A stretch of 64,000 nt of DNA from Polynucleobacter sp. MWH-CaK5. GTDB taxonomy: Bacteria > Pseudomonadota > Gammaproteobacteria > Burkholderiales > Burkholderiaceae. Of the stretch, positions 1 through 8,515 are shown in pieces (position 1 is the first letter of the stretch; each line of letters starts with the position of its first letter). The stretch lies in assembly GCF_018687615.1 (NCBI RefSeq), contig NZ_CP061299.1:1101433-1165432 (forward strand). The letters run 5' to 3'. Both the position numbers and the translations under genes were made by a program. The notes beneath the pieces are model-generated. The model was not told the origin of the DNA. It made no database searches and saw only the letters and a list, made by a program, of their open reading frames with translations.

Positions 1-87
1 AAAGCCCGGGGAATATTGAAAAATTTCTACTATTTTCCAGATGAAGCTTAAACTTGAGCTTTTAGTACTTAATTACAAGGTCAAGAG

Positions 88-939
88 ATGGGTATTCAGT
101 CTGTGGGCATTATTGGCGCTGGCACGATGGGCAATGGCATTGCTCAAGCCTGTGCAGTTTCCGGCTTGAACGTGATCATGGTTGATATCAATGAGGCTGC
201 TGTGGCAAAAGGACTCTCAACCATTGCTGGTAGCCTTGATCGCTTGATCAAAAAAGAGAAGATGACTGAGGCTGAAAAAGCAGCTGCTCTGTCTCGCATT
301 AAAACCAGCACTAATTACCAAGATTTCACAGGTTCACAGATGGTGATTGAGGCTGCGACTGAAAATTACGATCTCAAGATCAAGATCTTGAAGCAACTGG
401 ATGGCATTGTTAGCAAAGACACCATCATTGCTTCAAACACCTCATCAATTTCAATCACTCAAATGGCTGCTGAAGTTAGCAACCCTCAGCGTTTTATCGG
501 CATGCATTTTTTCAATCCAGTGCCCATGATGACGCTGGTTGAGATTATTCGTGGCCTACAAACCGATGATCAAACTCATGCCTTGGTGCAAGAGATGTCA
601 AAAGTATTAGGCAAAGAACCCATCACAGTTAAAAATGCCCCTGGTTTTGTTGTGAACCGTATTTTGGTACCCATGATCAATGAAGCCTTCTTTGTGTTGG
701 CTGAAGGTTTGGCAACCCCAGAAGACATCGATGCAGGCATGAAGCTTGGCTGCAACCACCCGATTGGGCCTTTGGCATTAGCCGACATGATTGGCTTGGA
801 TACTTGCTTGGCCATCATGGAGGTTTACTTCAAGAACTTCAATGATTCCAAGTACCGCCCTTGCCCATTGCTTCGCGAAATGGTGGCTGCTGGCTACCTT
901 GGCAGAAAATCAGGTAAAGGCGTTTACAGCTATAACTGA
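88..939 (+). CDS. 3-hydroxybutyryl-CoA / 3-hydroxyacyl-CoA dehydrogenase
   Basis: Cytoplasmic NAD-dependent dehydrogenase that interconverts (S)-3-hydroxyacyl-CoA and 3-oxoacyl-CoA, in the Hbd/PaaH family. At 283 aa it has the usual length of the single-domain short form. The N-terminus carries the Rossmann motif GIIGAGTMGNG (residues 8-18). ASNTSS and the catalytic-His segment HFFNPVPMM follow in the middle. The C-terminal domain holds HPIGPLALADMIGLD. The ATG at 88 is preceded by AGGTCAAGAG, an acceptable ribosome site. The next gene starts 3 nt after the stop, so the two are probably cotranscribed. The exact physiological substrate (butyrate, phenylacetate or general beta-oxidation) cannot be told from sequence. 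Confidence 0.9.
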   Translation: MGIQSVGIIGAGTMGNGIAQACAVSGLNVIMVDINEAAVAKGLSTIAGSLDRLIKKEKMTEAEKAAALSRIKTSTNYQDFTGSQMVIEAATENYDLKIKILKQLDGIVSKDTIIASNTSSISITQMAAEVSNPQRFIGMHFFNPVPMMTLVEIIRGLQTDDQTHALVQEMSKVLGKEPITVKNAPGFVVNRILVPMINEAFFVLAEGLATPEDIDAGMKLGCNHPIGPLALADMIGLDTCLAIMEVYFKNFNDSKYRPCPLLREMVAAGYLGRKSGKGVYSYN

Positions 940-941
940 TC

Positions 942-1409
942 ATGTTGACTCCAATTGCTAAATTTCTTGGTTACGCAGGACTGATTCCTTTTATCTTGCT
1001 ATCCGCTTTGGTTCAGTTCGCAGAATCTCCACTGGATTTTTGGGCTGCGAATTCATTGCTCCTTTACGCAGCAACAATCGCTTCATTTGTAGGAGCACTC
1101 CATTGGGGTCCTTTATTGAACCCTCTATCCAATCAAGAGGGTCATGGCTTTTGGAGAGCCAAAGGCGCTTGGATCTGGGGTGTTATCCCATCCTTATTGG
1201 CATGGGTAGCACTACATCTACCCTTTTCTTCTGGTTACTTCTTGATTGCAGCAACCCTTGTGCTGGCCCTATTTGTTGACCGCAAACAGTTTCGCCATTT
1301 GATTCATGACGAAGCCTATTTGGCAGAATTCTTAAAAATGAGAACTGTGTTAACCACAGTGGCAACTGCCAGCCTTGTTTTGGCTGGCATTGCTATCAGA
1401 CAATTTTGA
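942..1409 (+). CDS. DUF3429 family inner-membrane protein
   Basis: A 155-aa integral membrane protein that I recognise as the DUF3429 family from the N-terminal pattern (LGYAGLIPF) and the conserved segment SFVGALHWG. About four to five hydrophobic helices can be read: residues 5-28, 36-55, 77-95, 98-110 and 131-150. The function of the family is not known. It starts 3 nt after the 3-hydroxyacyl-CoA dehydrogenase stop on the same strand, so it is probably translated from the same mRNA. That is no evidence of a shared pathway, as the family occurs in many contexts. Confidence 0.8.
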   Translation: MLTPIAKFLGYAGLIPFILLSALVQFAESPLDFWAANSLLLYAATIASFVGALHWGPLLNPLSNQEGHGFWRAKGAWIWGVIPSLLAWVALHLPFSSGYFLIAATLVLALFVDRKQFRHLIHDEAYLAEFLKMRTVLTTVATASLVLAGIAIRQF

Positions 1410-1438
1410 TTGGTTTTTAGTCTACTTAGTTGGTCAAC

Positions 1439-1981
1439 TTAGTGAGACTTGGCTTTAGCCAATAGTGTTTCTGTGTAGGCAATTGCCAAAGCTGAAATCA
1501 CAAACGTTAAGTGAATCAAGGTTTGCCACAACAGAGTTTTGTCATCCAAGTGCTCTGCATTGATGAAAGTCTTCAATAAGTGAATTGAAGAGATGCCGAT
1601 GATCGCTGTGGCCAACTTAACCTTCAATACACCAGCATTCACATGCGATAACCACTCAGGTTGATCAGGATGATTCTTGAGTTCTAGGCGAGAAACAAAT
1701 GTCTCCCAACCACCCACAATGACCATCACCAATAGATTTGAAATCATCACCACGTCAATCAAACCTAAAACAATCAACATGATTTCTGTTTCAGTCGTGC
1801 CACCCTTGGTCATCATCATGCCAATGAGATGAACCAACTCGCGCCAGAACTGAATCACATAAACAATTTGAGCAACAATCAAGCCCATGTATAGAGGAGC
1901 TTGTAGCCAGCGACTCATAAAAATCCAGCGTGGTAGCGGGCGTAATTTATCTCTGATCTGATTTTGTGTATCTTGGTTCAT
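1439..1981 (-). CDS. UPF0114 (YqhA) family membrane protein
   Basis: A 180-aa inner-membrane protein of the UPF0114/YqhA family. The typical N-terminal signature RWIFMSRWLQAPLYMGL comes first. Hydrophobic segments follow near residues 26-45, 60-88, 112-133 and 150-172, with LVMVIVGGWETFVSR in the middle. The biochemical role is unknown. It converges with the DUF3429 gene (29 nt between stops) and diverges from rarA, with about 80 nt between the two start codons. Length and architecture match the family. The start ATG is taken at 1981, since no upstream in-frame candidate looks better. Confidence 0.85.
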   Translation of the reverse strand: MNQDTQNQIRDKLRPLPRWIFMSRWLQAPLYMGLIVAQIVYVIQFWRELVHLIGMMMTKGGTTETEIMLIVLGLIDVVMISNLLVMVIVGGWETFVSRLELKNHPDQPEWLSHVNAGVLKVKLATAIIGISSIHLLKTFINAEHLDDKTLLWQTLIHLTFVISALAIAYTETLLAKAKSH

Positions 1982-2064
1982 GAGTCACTTTTCAATAATG
2001 ATGAATTAGCAATAAAAAAACAATTTGGCATTCAGACAACATGCGACAATTTGCGTATTAAACC

Positions 2065-3375
2065 ATGTCTTTATTACCAAACAACGAGAATTTTACCCCC
2101 CTGGCGGAAATACTTCGTCCTCAACAAAAAGAGGACCTGGTTGGGCAAACTCACCTTTTTGGGCCGGGTAAGCCACTTGACCTGGCGTTCCGCTCAGGCA
2201 AGCCTCATTCAATGCTTTTATGGGGTCCTCCTGGAGTAGGTAAAACCACCATTGCGCGTCTCACCGCCAATACCTTTGACTGCGAATTCATCGCTATTTC
2301 AGCGGTTTTAGCAGGGGTCAAAGAAATAAGACAAGCCATTGAGCAGGCAGAAAACAATCTGCAACAGTTTGGTAAAAAAACTATCTTGTTCGTGGATGAG
2401 ATACATCGATTCAATAAATCGCAACAGGATGCCCTGCTTCCCTTTGTTGAATCAGGTTTAGTGACCTTCATTGGAGCCACCACTGAAAACCCATCCTTTG
2501 AGGTCAATTCAGCATTGCTTTCAAGAGCCCAGGTCTATGTTCTCAAGTCCCTGACTCATGATGAGCTTCTTCAGCTATTGAATCGAGCATTGGCAGCACT
2601 ACCAGGCGCTCTAGAGTTCAACGAAGAAGCCAAAGCCATGCTTCTTCATATGGCCGATGGTGACGCTAGACGTTTTCTTAATTTGATTGAGCAAACCTTC
2701 AATGCTGCAAAGACCAGTCAAGTCACCAATATCACCGCAGAATTTTTAGAGCATTCCCTAGGCCATCTATCAAGACGATTTGATAAATCGGGCGATCATT
2801 TCTATGACCAAATCTCTGCTTTGCATAAATCAGTCAGAGGATCCAATCCAGATGCTGCTTTGTATTGGTTTTGTCGCATGATTGATGGTGGCGTAGATGT
2901 GAAATATTTGTCACGTCGCATTGTTCGCATGGCTTGGGAAGATGTTGGATTAGCAGACCCGCGCGCCATGCAATTGGCCAATGATGCGGCATTAACTTTT
3001 GAGCGCTTAGGCAGCCCCGAGGGTGAATTGGCACTTGCTGAAGCATTGCTTTACTTGAGCGCCGCCCCTAAGAGCAATGCCGCCTACAAAGCATTCAATC
3101 AAGCAAAAGATTTTGTGGCCAGAGATGCCAGTCGAGATGTGCCGATGCATTTGCGCAATGCTCCAACCAAATTGATGGATGACTTGGGTCATGGCAAATC
3201 TTATCGTTATGCGCACGACGAACCTCATGCTTATGCCGCTGGAGAAAACTATCTTCCGGATGGTGTGAAAGAAGCGAATTGGTATCAACCAACCGATCGA
3301 GGTTTGGAAGCAAAGATCAAAGAGAAATTGGCTTTCTTAAAATCATTGGATGAGGTAGCGAAAAGCAAAAAGTAA
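2065..3375 (+). CDS. rarA: Replication-associated recombination protein RarA (MgsA)
   Basis: A 436-aa AAA+ ATPase of the RarA/MgsA/WRNIP1 family. It acts at stalled replication forks and is related to clamp-loader subunits. The N-terminal ALAEILRP-type segment is followed by Walker A GPPGVGKTT (about residues 54-62) and Walker B LFVDEIHRF (about 110-118). Sensor 1 GATTENPSFE comes next, and the C-terminal tetramerisation region contains DGGVDVKYLSRR. Length is normal. It ends at a bidirectional terminator shared with the convergent flavoprotein gene. Close upstream spacing to the divergent UPF0114 gene places its promoter in 1982-2064. Confidence 0.95.
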   Translation: MSLLPNNENFTPLAEILRPQQKEDLVGQTHLFGPGKPLDLAFRSGKPHSMLLWGPPGVGKTTIARLTANTFDCEFIAISAVLAGVKEIRQAIEQAENNLQQFGKKTILFVDEIHRFNKSQQDALLPFVESGLVTFIGATTENPSFEVNSALLSRAQVYVLKSLTHDELLQLLNRALAALPGALEFNEEAKAMLLHMADGDARRFLNLIEQTFNAAKTSQVTNITAEFLEHSLGHLSRRFDKSGDHFYDQISALHKSVRGSNPDAALYWFCRMIDGGVDVKYLSRRIVRMAWEDVGLADPRAMQLANDAALTFERLGSPEGELALAEALLYLSAAPKSNAAYKAFNQAKDFVARDASRDVPMHLRNAPTKLMDDLGHGKSYRYAHDEPHAYAAGENYLPDGVKEANWYQPTDRGLEAKIKEKLAFLKSLDEVAKSKK

Positions 3376-3424
3376 CTAAAGCAATAACTAAAAAGATAAA
3401 TAATGAACTAAAGAAATGAGTTAA

Positions 3425-3454
3425 TAAAAAAGTCTGCCGAAGCAGACTTTTTTA
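3425..3454. terminator. Bidirectional rho-independent terminator
   Basis: A perfect hairpin, AGTCTGC-CGAA-GCAGACT, is flanked by A-runs on the left and T-runs on the right. It can therefore work for rarA (plus) and for the flavoprotein gene (minus), which converge here. Confidence 0.9.
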
Positions 3455-3483
3455 TTTGATACAGCTGAAAACAATTCAGCGGC

Positions 3484-4761
3484 TTAAACCAACATATCAG
3501 CCCAAATGTTTCTGGCCCATGCATTTGCATACTCACCCTCAAGCGGATTAGCAGCAGCAGATACGCCACCAGAGCCTGGTACTGTGACCATGGTTTTCTT
3601 AGCAGCGTCATAGGTATGAACGCTGGCCACGTGAACCACGTCTTGCGCAGAAACGAAGCTATAGCAAGTGTTGTTATAAACAGGCAATTGATTAACTTCT
3701 GCACCACTCAAGATAGCTACAACCGCTGCAGCACATGTCTTACCGTGTTGATTGGCCATGTGTCCAGACTTTGGCATACCAGGAGCAATTTGAATTGAGT
3801 CACCCAATACGTGAACGTTTGGAGCAACCTTAGATTCAAATGTTAGGAAGTCAACTTCACACCAACGTGCATTCATGTTGGCCAAACCTGTCTTCACAGC
3901 AATTGAACCAGCGCGCATTGGAGGCAATACGTTCAATACATCCGCCTTGATGTCATCGTTGAATTCAAACTTAAGAGTCTTACCCTTAACATCCACATCC
4001 GTTAGGTTGTGTTTGCCACGATATTCAACCATGCCAGCATAACGGCGCGACCATGCTAATTTAAATAAACCTGGTTTTGATGTCACATCATCATTGGCGT
4101 CCAAAATAAGCACTTTGCTCTTTGGCTTATTCTTTTGGAAATAGTCAGCCACTTGGCAAGCACGCTCGTATGGTCCTGGAGGGCAACGGTACGGAGCCAA
4201 TGGAATTGAAATAGCGAACACACCACCATTTTTCATGCTTTCCAATTGCTTTCTTAAGCCAACAGTTTGCTCGCCAGCTTTCCATGCGTGGAGAACTTCG
4301 TTCTGAGCATTTGGCTTAAGCATGCCAGGCAATTTGTCATAAGTAAGATCAATACCTGGAGAGACGATCAAGCGATCATAAAACAACGTTGAGCCGCCAG
4401 CCAATTTAACTTGGCGTTTAGCAACGTCTACTGAAACCACATAGTCTTTCACTAGTTTCACGCCATGATTCTTGCTCAAACCTGCGTATGAAACTGTGAT
4501 GTCTTCCATCTTCTTGCTGCCACCAATCACTAGATTGGACATTGGGCAAGAAATGAAGTTCTGATTTGGCTCGATCAGAGTCACATCAGCTGTGTAATTT
4601 GAAAACTTGCGTACGTACTTAGCAGCTGTTGCGCCACCATAACCGCCACCAATCACCAATACTTTGGCATTTTTGGCATCAATTTGTGTTGAAGCACAAC
4701 CAACAAGAGTTGTTGCAGCAGCACCCGCACCTACTAATTGTATAAATTCGCGTCTTTGCAT
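3484..4761 (-). CDS. FccB-like flavocytochrome c sulfide dehydrogenase, flavoprotein subunit
   Basis: A 425-aa exported FAD/NAD(P)-binding oxidoreductase related to FccB/SoxF, whose members oxidise sulfide and pass electrons to a cytochrome c partner. The start is the ATG at 4761, preceded by GGGGGT. The N-terminus MQRREFIQLVGAGAAAT looks like a Tat-type signal with a possible lipobox ending in LVGC. The Rossmann motif VLVIGGGYGGATAA is at about 34-47. A Cys in FISCPMSN (about residue 72) lies where FccB attaches FAD. Cys193 (YRCPPGP), Cys202 and a C-terminal NNTCYSF are candidates for the redox disulfide. The cytochrome gene is immediately upstream, which supports a two-subunit enzyme. The substrate is inferred, not shown. 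Confidence 0.85.
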   Translation of the reverse strand: MQRREFIQLVGAGAAATTLVGCASTQIDAKNAKVLVIGGGYGGATAAKYVRKFSNYTADVTLIEPNQNFISCPMSNLVIGGSKKMEDITVSYAGLSKNHGVKLVKDYVVSVDVAKRQVKLAGGSTLFYDRLIVSPGIDLTYDKLPGMLKPNAQNEVLHAWKAGEQTVGLRKQLESMKNGGVFAISIPLAPYRCPPGPYERACQVADYFQKNKPKSKVLILDANDDVTSKPGLFKLAWSRRYAGMVEYRGKHNLTDVDVKGKTLKFEFNDDIKADVLNVLPPMRAGSIAVKTGLANMNARWCEVDFLTFESKVAPNVHVLGDSIQIAPGMPKSGHMANQHGKTCAAAVVAILSGAEVNQLPVYNNTCYSFVSAQDVVHVASVHTYDAAKKTMVTVPGSGGVSAAANPLEGEYANAWARNIWADMLV

Positions 4762-4774
4762 GATCAACCCCCGA

Positions 4775-5119
4775 TTATTTTGTTTTAGCTACTGGTTTTA
4801 CTGCAGGCAAAGATGCGAAGTAAGCAGAAATCTGTTCGATTTGCTCACTCGTATAACCTTTACTCAATTGATGCATGATCGAAGCTGTGCGCTTACCAGT
4901 TTTGTATTCGTTCATCTTCTTGATCATTTCATCTTTATTTTGTCCCGCTAAGCTAGCCATCCCACCTTCTGAATAACCATCGGTACCGTGACAGGCTGAA
5001 CATGATGCAGCCCATTGTTTAATTTGCAAACTTTGGGCATTTGCCAAAGAAGTTGCACCAAGTAGGCTCACGAATAAGCCAGCCATCAATATTGATGGTT
5101 TACGAATGAATGATTGCAT
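4775..5119 (-). CDS. Periplasmic class I cytochrome c (FccA-like subunit)
   Basis: A 114-aa monoheme cytochrome c with a cleavable signal peptide (hydrophobic segment about 10-25, cleavage after ANAQ). The heme-binding CSACH is at about residues 40-44. A distal Met ligand candidate lies in the second half, in the region ASIMHQLSKGY. Two adjacent ATGs are possible. The second (5119) has better spacing to the strong AAAGGGGG ribosome site, so I chose it. The gene is 13 nt upstream of the FccB-like flavoprotein and probably supplies its electron acceptor. No sox genes are seen nearby. Confidence 0.85.
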   Translation of the reverse strand: MQSFIRKPSILMAGLFVSLLGATSLANAQSLQIKQWAASCSACHGTDGYSEGGMASLAGQNKDEMIKKMNEYKTGKRTASIMHQLSKGYTSEQIEQISAYFASLPAVKPVAKTK

Positions 5120-5310
5120 CATTTCCCCCTTTAGTAACGCTTTGATTCTAGTCGGATAAACCCTTTTAATATCTTGGGGTTTTACCTTACACTTTATTAA
5201 AATAACTAAGTGATAGATTATTGGCGAAAGCGGGATTTAAAACAAATTCATTCTTCTTATATGAATATGTCAAAAGTACATAAAACCAATGCTAGAAATA
5301 CTTTTATCGC

Positions 5311-5835
5311 TTATTTTTTGGCATACCGGGCCAGGTCGATAAGATCTAAATCAACCATCAAGCCGTAATCCTTTTGAATGACCTTGCCCTGCGGGTTAAT
5401 CACATAAAGCTCAGGCACTCCTCGCCTTTTGCCAATCGCCTTAGCCAACTCTGGAGTCATCATGACAACTGGAAAGGTGTATTGGTTTTTCTCCATGTAG
5501 TCTTTGACTGACTCAACACGGCGGTCTATTGAAATCGTCACGATGTTTAATTGATCAGCTGGTATTTTTTGCCTTAGCTGTTGCAGGTATTTATTTTGGG
5601 TTCGGCAATAGGAGCACCAAGTGGCCCAAACCTCAACAATCGTGTTTCTTTTGCTCCAGTGTTCAGGTGTGAATGTTTCACCCTGGATTGACTGAATCTG
5701 CCCCAAAGGCAATTGATCTCCGACCTCAATCGCGCTGACTTGAGATGGCATCAAGGCGAAGAGCATGCCTAAGAGCATGATCTGTTTCACGCTCTTATTA
5801 AACGGGCTGCTCAGAGATTTCAGGAGTTCTTGCAT
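5311..5835 (-). CDS. TlpA-type periplasmic thioredoxin-like protein
   Basis: A 174-aa TlpA/ResA-like thiol-disulfide oxidoreductase. An N-terminal hydrophobic segment (about residues 16-34, ending ...VSAIE) acts as signal or anchor. The thioredoxin fold carries the active site WATWCSYC. The cis-Pro region reads GVPELYVINPQGKV. Such proteins reduce or shuffle cysteines in the periplasm, often for cytochrome c maturation or sulfur enzymes. It lies about 190 nt upstream of the FccA/FccB-like pair on the same strand, so a role in keeping that enzyme's cysteines reduced is plausible but inferred. Confidence 0.85.
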   Translation of the reverse strand: MQELLKSLSSPFNKSVKQIMLLGMLFALMPSQVSAIEVGDQLPLGQIQSIQGETFTPEHWSKRNTIVEVWATWCSYCRTQNKYLQQLRQKIPADQLNIVTISIDRRVESVKDYMEKNQYTFPVVMMTPELAKAIGKRRGVPELYVINPQGKVIQKDYGLMVDLDLIDLARYAKK

Positions 5836-5867
5836 AAGATAAGAATAAACGAATTAAAAGAAATAAA

Positions 5868-5895
5868 GGAAAAGGCCATTCAAATGAATGGCCTG
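5868..5895 (-). terminator. Terminator downstream of the acyl-CoA dehydrogenase gene
   Basis: Read on the minus strand, AGGCCATTC-ATTT-GAATGGCCT is a perfect 9-bp stem followed by TTTCCTTT. It sits 25 nt past the glutaryl-CoA dehydrogenase stop. Confidence 0.85.
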
Positions 5896-5919
5896 TGTTT
5901 CATATTACTTTTAATGTTT

Positions 5920-7110
5920 TTAAAAGAATGCCTGGATATTGGTTTGAGCTCGACCCAAAATCAAGGCATGAATATCGTGTGTTCCCTCATAGGTGTTGAC
6001 CACTTCTAAGTTCACCATGTGTCTTGCCACACCATATTCATCAGAAATACCATTGCCACCCATCATGTCTCTGGCCATTCTGGCAACAGCCAATGACTTG
6101 CCGCAAGAGTTGCGCTTCAAGATTGATGTGATTTCAACAGCATCTGTGCCTTCATCTTTCATGCGGCCCAAACGCAAGCAAGCCTGCAAACCTAAACTGA
6201 TTTCTGTTTGCATATCGGCTAACTTCACTTGAATCAATTGATTGGCCGCCAATGGACGTCCAAATTGTTGACGATTCATCACGTAGTCACGTGCTCTGAA
6301 CCAGCAATCTTCAGCGGCGCCCAATGCACCCCAGGCAATACCGTAACGAGCACTGTTCAAGCAAGTGAAAGGTCCCTTGAGTCCTTTGATCTCGGGGAAC
6401 ATGTTTTCCTTCGGAACAAACACCTCATCCATCACGATCTCACCGGTCAAGGAAGTTCTCAAGCCAACTTTTCCATGAATTGCAGGCGCTGTTAAACCCT
6501 TCCAACCTTTTTCCAAAATGAAACCGCGGATATTGTCTTTGCCAGTGGCCTCATCAACTAACTTGCCCCACACCACAAACACATCAGCGATAGGACTGTT
6601 GGTGATCCACATTTTTGAACCAGATAATGAATAGCCACCATCTACTGGCTTGGCACGTGTCACCATGCTGGCAGGGTCTGAACCGTGATCGGGCTCAGTC
6701 AAACCAAAACAACCAATCCACTCACCAGTGGCAAGTTTTGGCAGGTATTTCTTTTTCTGTTCTTCACTACCGAATTCGTTGATCGGCACCATCACCAAAG
6801 AAGACTGCACGCTCAACATCGATCTGTACCCAGAATCAACTCGCTCAACCTCACGGGCTACTAGACCATAGGCCACGTAATTCAAACCAGCACCACCATA
6901 TTGCTCAGGAATGGTCACGCCCAATAATCCCAAGTCACCCATTTCTTTAAAAATGGCAATGTCTGTTTTTTCATGACGGAAAGCTTCAGTCACTCTGGGT
7001 AAAAGCTGACCCTGACAATAGTCATGAGCAGCATCTTTGATCATGCGCTCTTCTTCAGTTAACTGATCATCCAAACGCAGCGGATCATTCCATTGAAAAG
7101 TCTGACTCAT
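5920..7110 (-). CDS. gcdH: Glutaryl-CoA dehydrogenase
   Basis: A 396-aa FAD-dependent acyl-CoA dehydrogenase of the glutaryl-CoA type. It converts glutaryl-CoA to crotonyl-CoA plus CO2 in lysine, tryptophan and benzoate catabolism. Family marks are GCFGLTEPDHGSDP (FAD/substrate loop, about 133-146), WITNSPIADVFVVW, and the catalytic-Glu segment NTYEGTHDIHALILGR near the C-terminus. The N-terminus FQWNDPLRLDDQLTEEE is typical of GcdH rather than short-chain enzymes. Its crotonyl-CoA product could feed the 3-hydroxyacyl-CoA dehydrogenase at the window start, though the two are 5 kb apart. The nitroreductase gene lies 32 nt upstream on the same strand. Confidence 0.9.
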   Translation of the reverse strand: MSQTFQWNDPLRLDDQLTEEERMIKDAAHDYCQGQLLPRVTEAFRHEKTDIAIFKEMGDLGLLGVTIPEQYGGAGLNYVAYGLVAREVERVDSGYRSMLSVQSSLVMVPINEFGSEEQKKKYLPKLATGEWIGCFGLTEPDHGSDPASMVTRAKPVDGGYSLSGSKMWITNSPIADVFVVWGKLVDEATGKDNIRGFILEKGWKGLTAPAIHGKVGLRTSLTGEIVMDEVFVPKENMFPEIKGLKGPFTCLNSARYGIAWGALGAAEDCWFRARDYVMNRQQFGRPLAANQLIQVKLADMQTEISLGLQACLRLGRMKDEGTDAVEITSILKRNSCGKSLAVARMARDMMGGNGISDEYGVARHMVNLEVVNTYEGTHDIHALILGRAQTNIQAFF

Positions 7111-7142
7111 AAAAAATTACCTATTAAAAATGCTTGTTAAAT

Positions 7143-7838
7143 CTAGTTAAAAAAATGTGTGAAGCTCTCTGCATTTTCACGATCGGTGGTCAAAGTGTTT
7201 TCAACTTTGCTTTGATCAGCGTAACCCAATGACATTCCGCAGATCAATTGCTGTTCTGAATTGAGATTCAAATGCTTTGCAATCACTCGGTGAAATTGCG
7301 TGAACGCTGCTTGTGGGCATGTATCAAGACCACGTGCTTTGGCTGCTAACATCACGTTTTGTACAAACATGCCGTAATCAAACCAACTACCTTGCTGCAT
7401 GACGCGATCAATTGTGAAGAAAACACCAACTGGCGCATCAAAGAATTGATAGTTGCGAGCGCCTTGGGCTTTCATGCGATCTTTATCTTCCTTGCCAATT
7501 CCTAATAGGCCGTACAAATCAAAACCTACCTTACGACGACGTGCCAAATAAGGATCAACCCACTTAGATGGGTAGTAGTTATATTCTTCGGTGTGCTCTT
7601 TGAGTGCCTCAGGATCATTAAAAATGCTGAGGATTTCATCGGTGATGGCTTTCTTAGCAGCACCTTGAACAATATGCACTTGCCAAGGTTGTGTATTGGT
7701 ACCAGATGGAGCACGTGCAGCCACATTCATGATGTCCAAAATGTCCTGCTTTTTTACTTCAGTCGGTAAAAAGGCACGGATTGAACGTCTTGCCTTGATG
7801 TTGTCATCAATAATTTTGGTAATTTCTGCTGTATTCAT
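7143..7838 (-). CDS. Nitroreductase family flavoprotein
   Basis: A 231-aa FMN-dependent nitroreductase-fold protein (NfsB/BluB superfamily). The N-terminal RRSIRAFLPTEV and the FMN-binding AARAPSGTNTQPW (about 37-49) are clear, and a central segment reads FDYGMFVQNVMLAAKARGLDT. Members reduce nitroaromatics, quinones or enoates with NAD(P)H. The natural substrate is not predictable here. It sits 32 nt upstream of gcdH and may be cotranscribed with it. Length is normal for the family. Confidence 0.85.
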   Translation of the reverse strand: MNTAEITKIIDDNIKARRSIRAFLPTEVKKQDILDIMNVAARAPSGTNTQPWQVHIVQGAAKKAITDEILSIFNDPEALKEHTEEYNYYPSKWVDPYLARRRKVGFDLYGLLGIGKEDKDRMKAQGARNYQFFDAPVGVFFTIDRVMQQGSWFDYGMFVQNVMLAAKARGLDTCPQAAFTQFHRVIAKHLNLNSEQQLICGMSLGYADQSKVENTLTTDRENAESFTHFFN

Positions 7839-8213
7839 TCTTTTTGTCTCTTCTTTTTATTGGGTAGGCTAGAGGATAAAACAGACTTTAAATCTTCGCT
7901 GATGAATTAAATGCTCATAATTCATGGAATTGAGTCAAAAAAGCCTGCTTTTTTAGTCCTCAAAGCTCAATAAATGCTTTTTTTGCCAAAAATGCCTGTT
8001 TTTGGGTGTTTTAGCCCCATAAAACCTAGTAAAAGCCCTGATTAAATATTCATATCCCTTTATTCAAATTGTGCGATACTTAGCGCGTAGGTCTTCAAGT
8101 AGCTTCCGTCGTTTCCATTTTTCAAAATGGGTGATTCGGTTAGTTGAATCTTCCAGCCCTGCAAAGAAATGGTGAGAAATCATCACGTTTAATTTTTTTA
8201 AGGAATTTCAGTA
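7839..8213 (+). promoter_or_regulatory. Intergenic region with the long cold-shock gene leader
   Basis: This is a 375-nt non-coding gap. The left half is AT-rich. It contains a direct repeat of the pattern AAAAWGCCTGYTTTT at about 7938-7952 and 7989-8003. The right half is probably the 5' untranslated leader of the downstream csp gene. A possible -10 GATACT is at 8075-8080, without a convincing -35. Small hairpins are CCATTTTTCAAAATGG (about 8115-8130) and GTGAGAAATCAC (about 8172-8183). The ribosome site AAGGA lies 8-12 nt before the ATG. Long structured leaders are known to mediate cold-dependent expression in csp genes; here that is inferred. Confidence 0.5.
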
Positions 8214-8417
8214 ATGGCAACAGGTATTGTTAAGTGGTTCAACGACGCAAAAGGTTTTGGTTTTATTACTCCTGACGGTGGTGGTGAAGATCTATTCGCT
8301 CACTTCTCAGCGATTCAAGGTAACGGATTCAAAAGCTTGAAAGAAAACCAAAAGGTTAGCTTTGAAGTAACAACTGGCCCTAAGGGCAAGCAAGCTTCTA
8401 ACATCAACCCAATGTAA
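8214..8417 (+). CDS. Cold-shock protein, CspA family
   Basis: A 67-aa single cold-shock domain protein that binds single-stranded RNA and DNA and acts as an RNA chaperone. RNP-1 reads KGFGFITPDG (residues 14-23) and RNP-2 reads DLFAHFSAI (about 27-35). The N-terminus MATGIVKWFNDAKGFGF is canonical for the family. The gene is monocistronic, with a long leader upstream and a strong terminator 20 nt downstream. Whether it is cold-inducible or constitutive (CspE/CspC-like) cannot be told from the protein. Confidence 0.97.
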   Translation: MATGIVKWFNDAKGFGFITPDGGGEDLFAHFSAIQGNGFKSLKENQKVSFEVTTGPKGKQASNINPM

Positions 8418-8437
8418 TTTGGTGTTATGTTCATAAG

Positions 8438-8461
8438 AACCCGACTTCGGTCGGGTTTTTT
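8438..8461 (+). terminator. Terminator of the csp gene
   Basis: A perfect hairpin AACCCGAC-TTCG-GTCGGGTT with a UUCG-type tetraloop is followed by a T-run, 20 nt after the csp stop codon. Confidence 0.95.
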
Positions 8462-8515
8462 ATTGCCTACTTTTTCTCTATTTTTATAACTTGCTCTGGG
8501 CTTTACTTAGATTAT

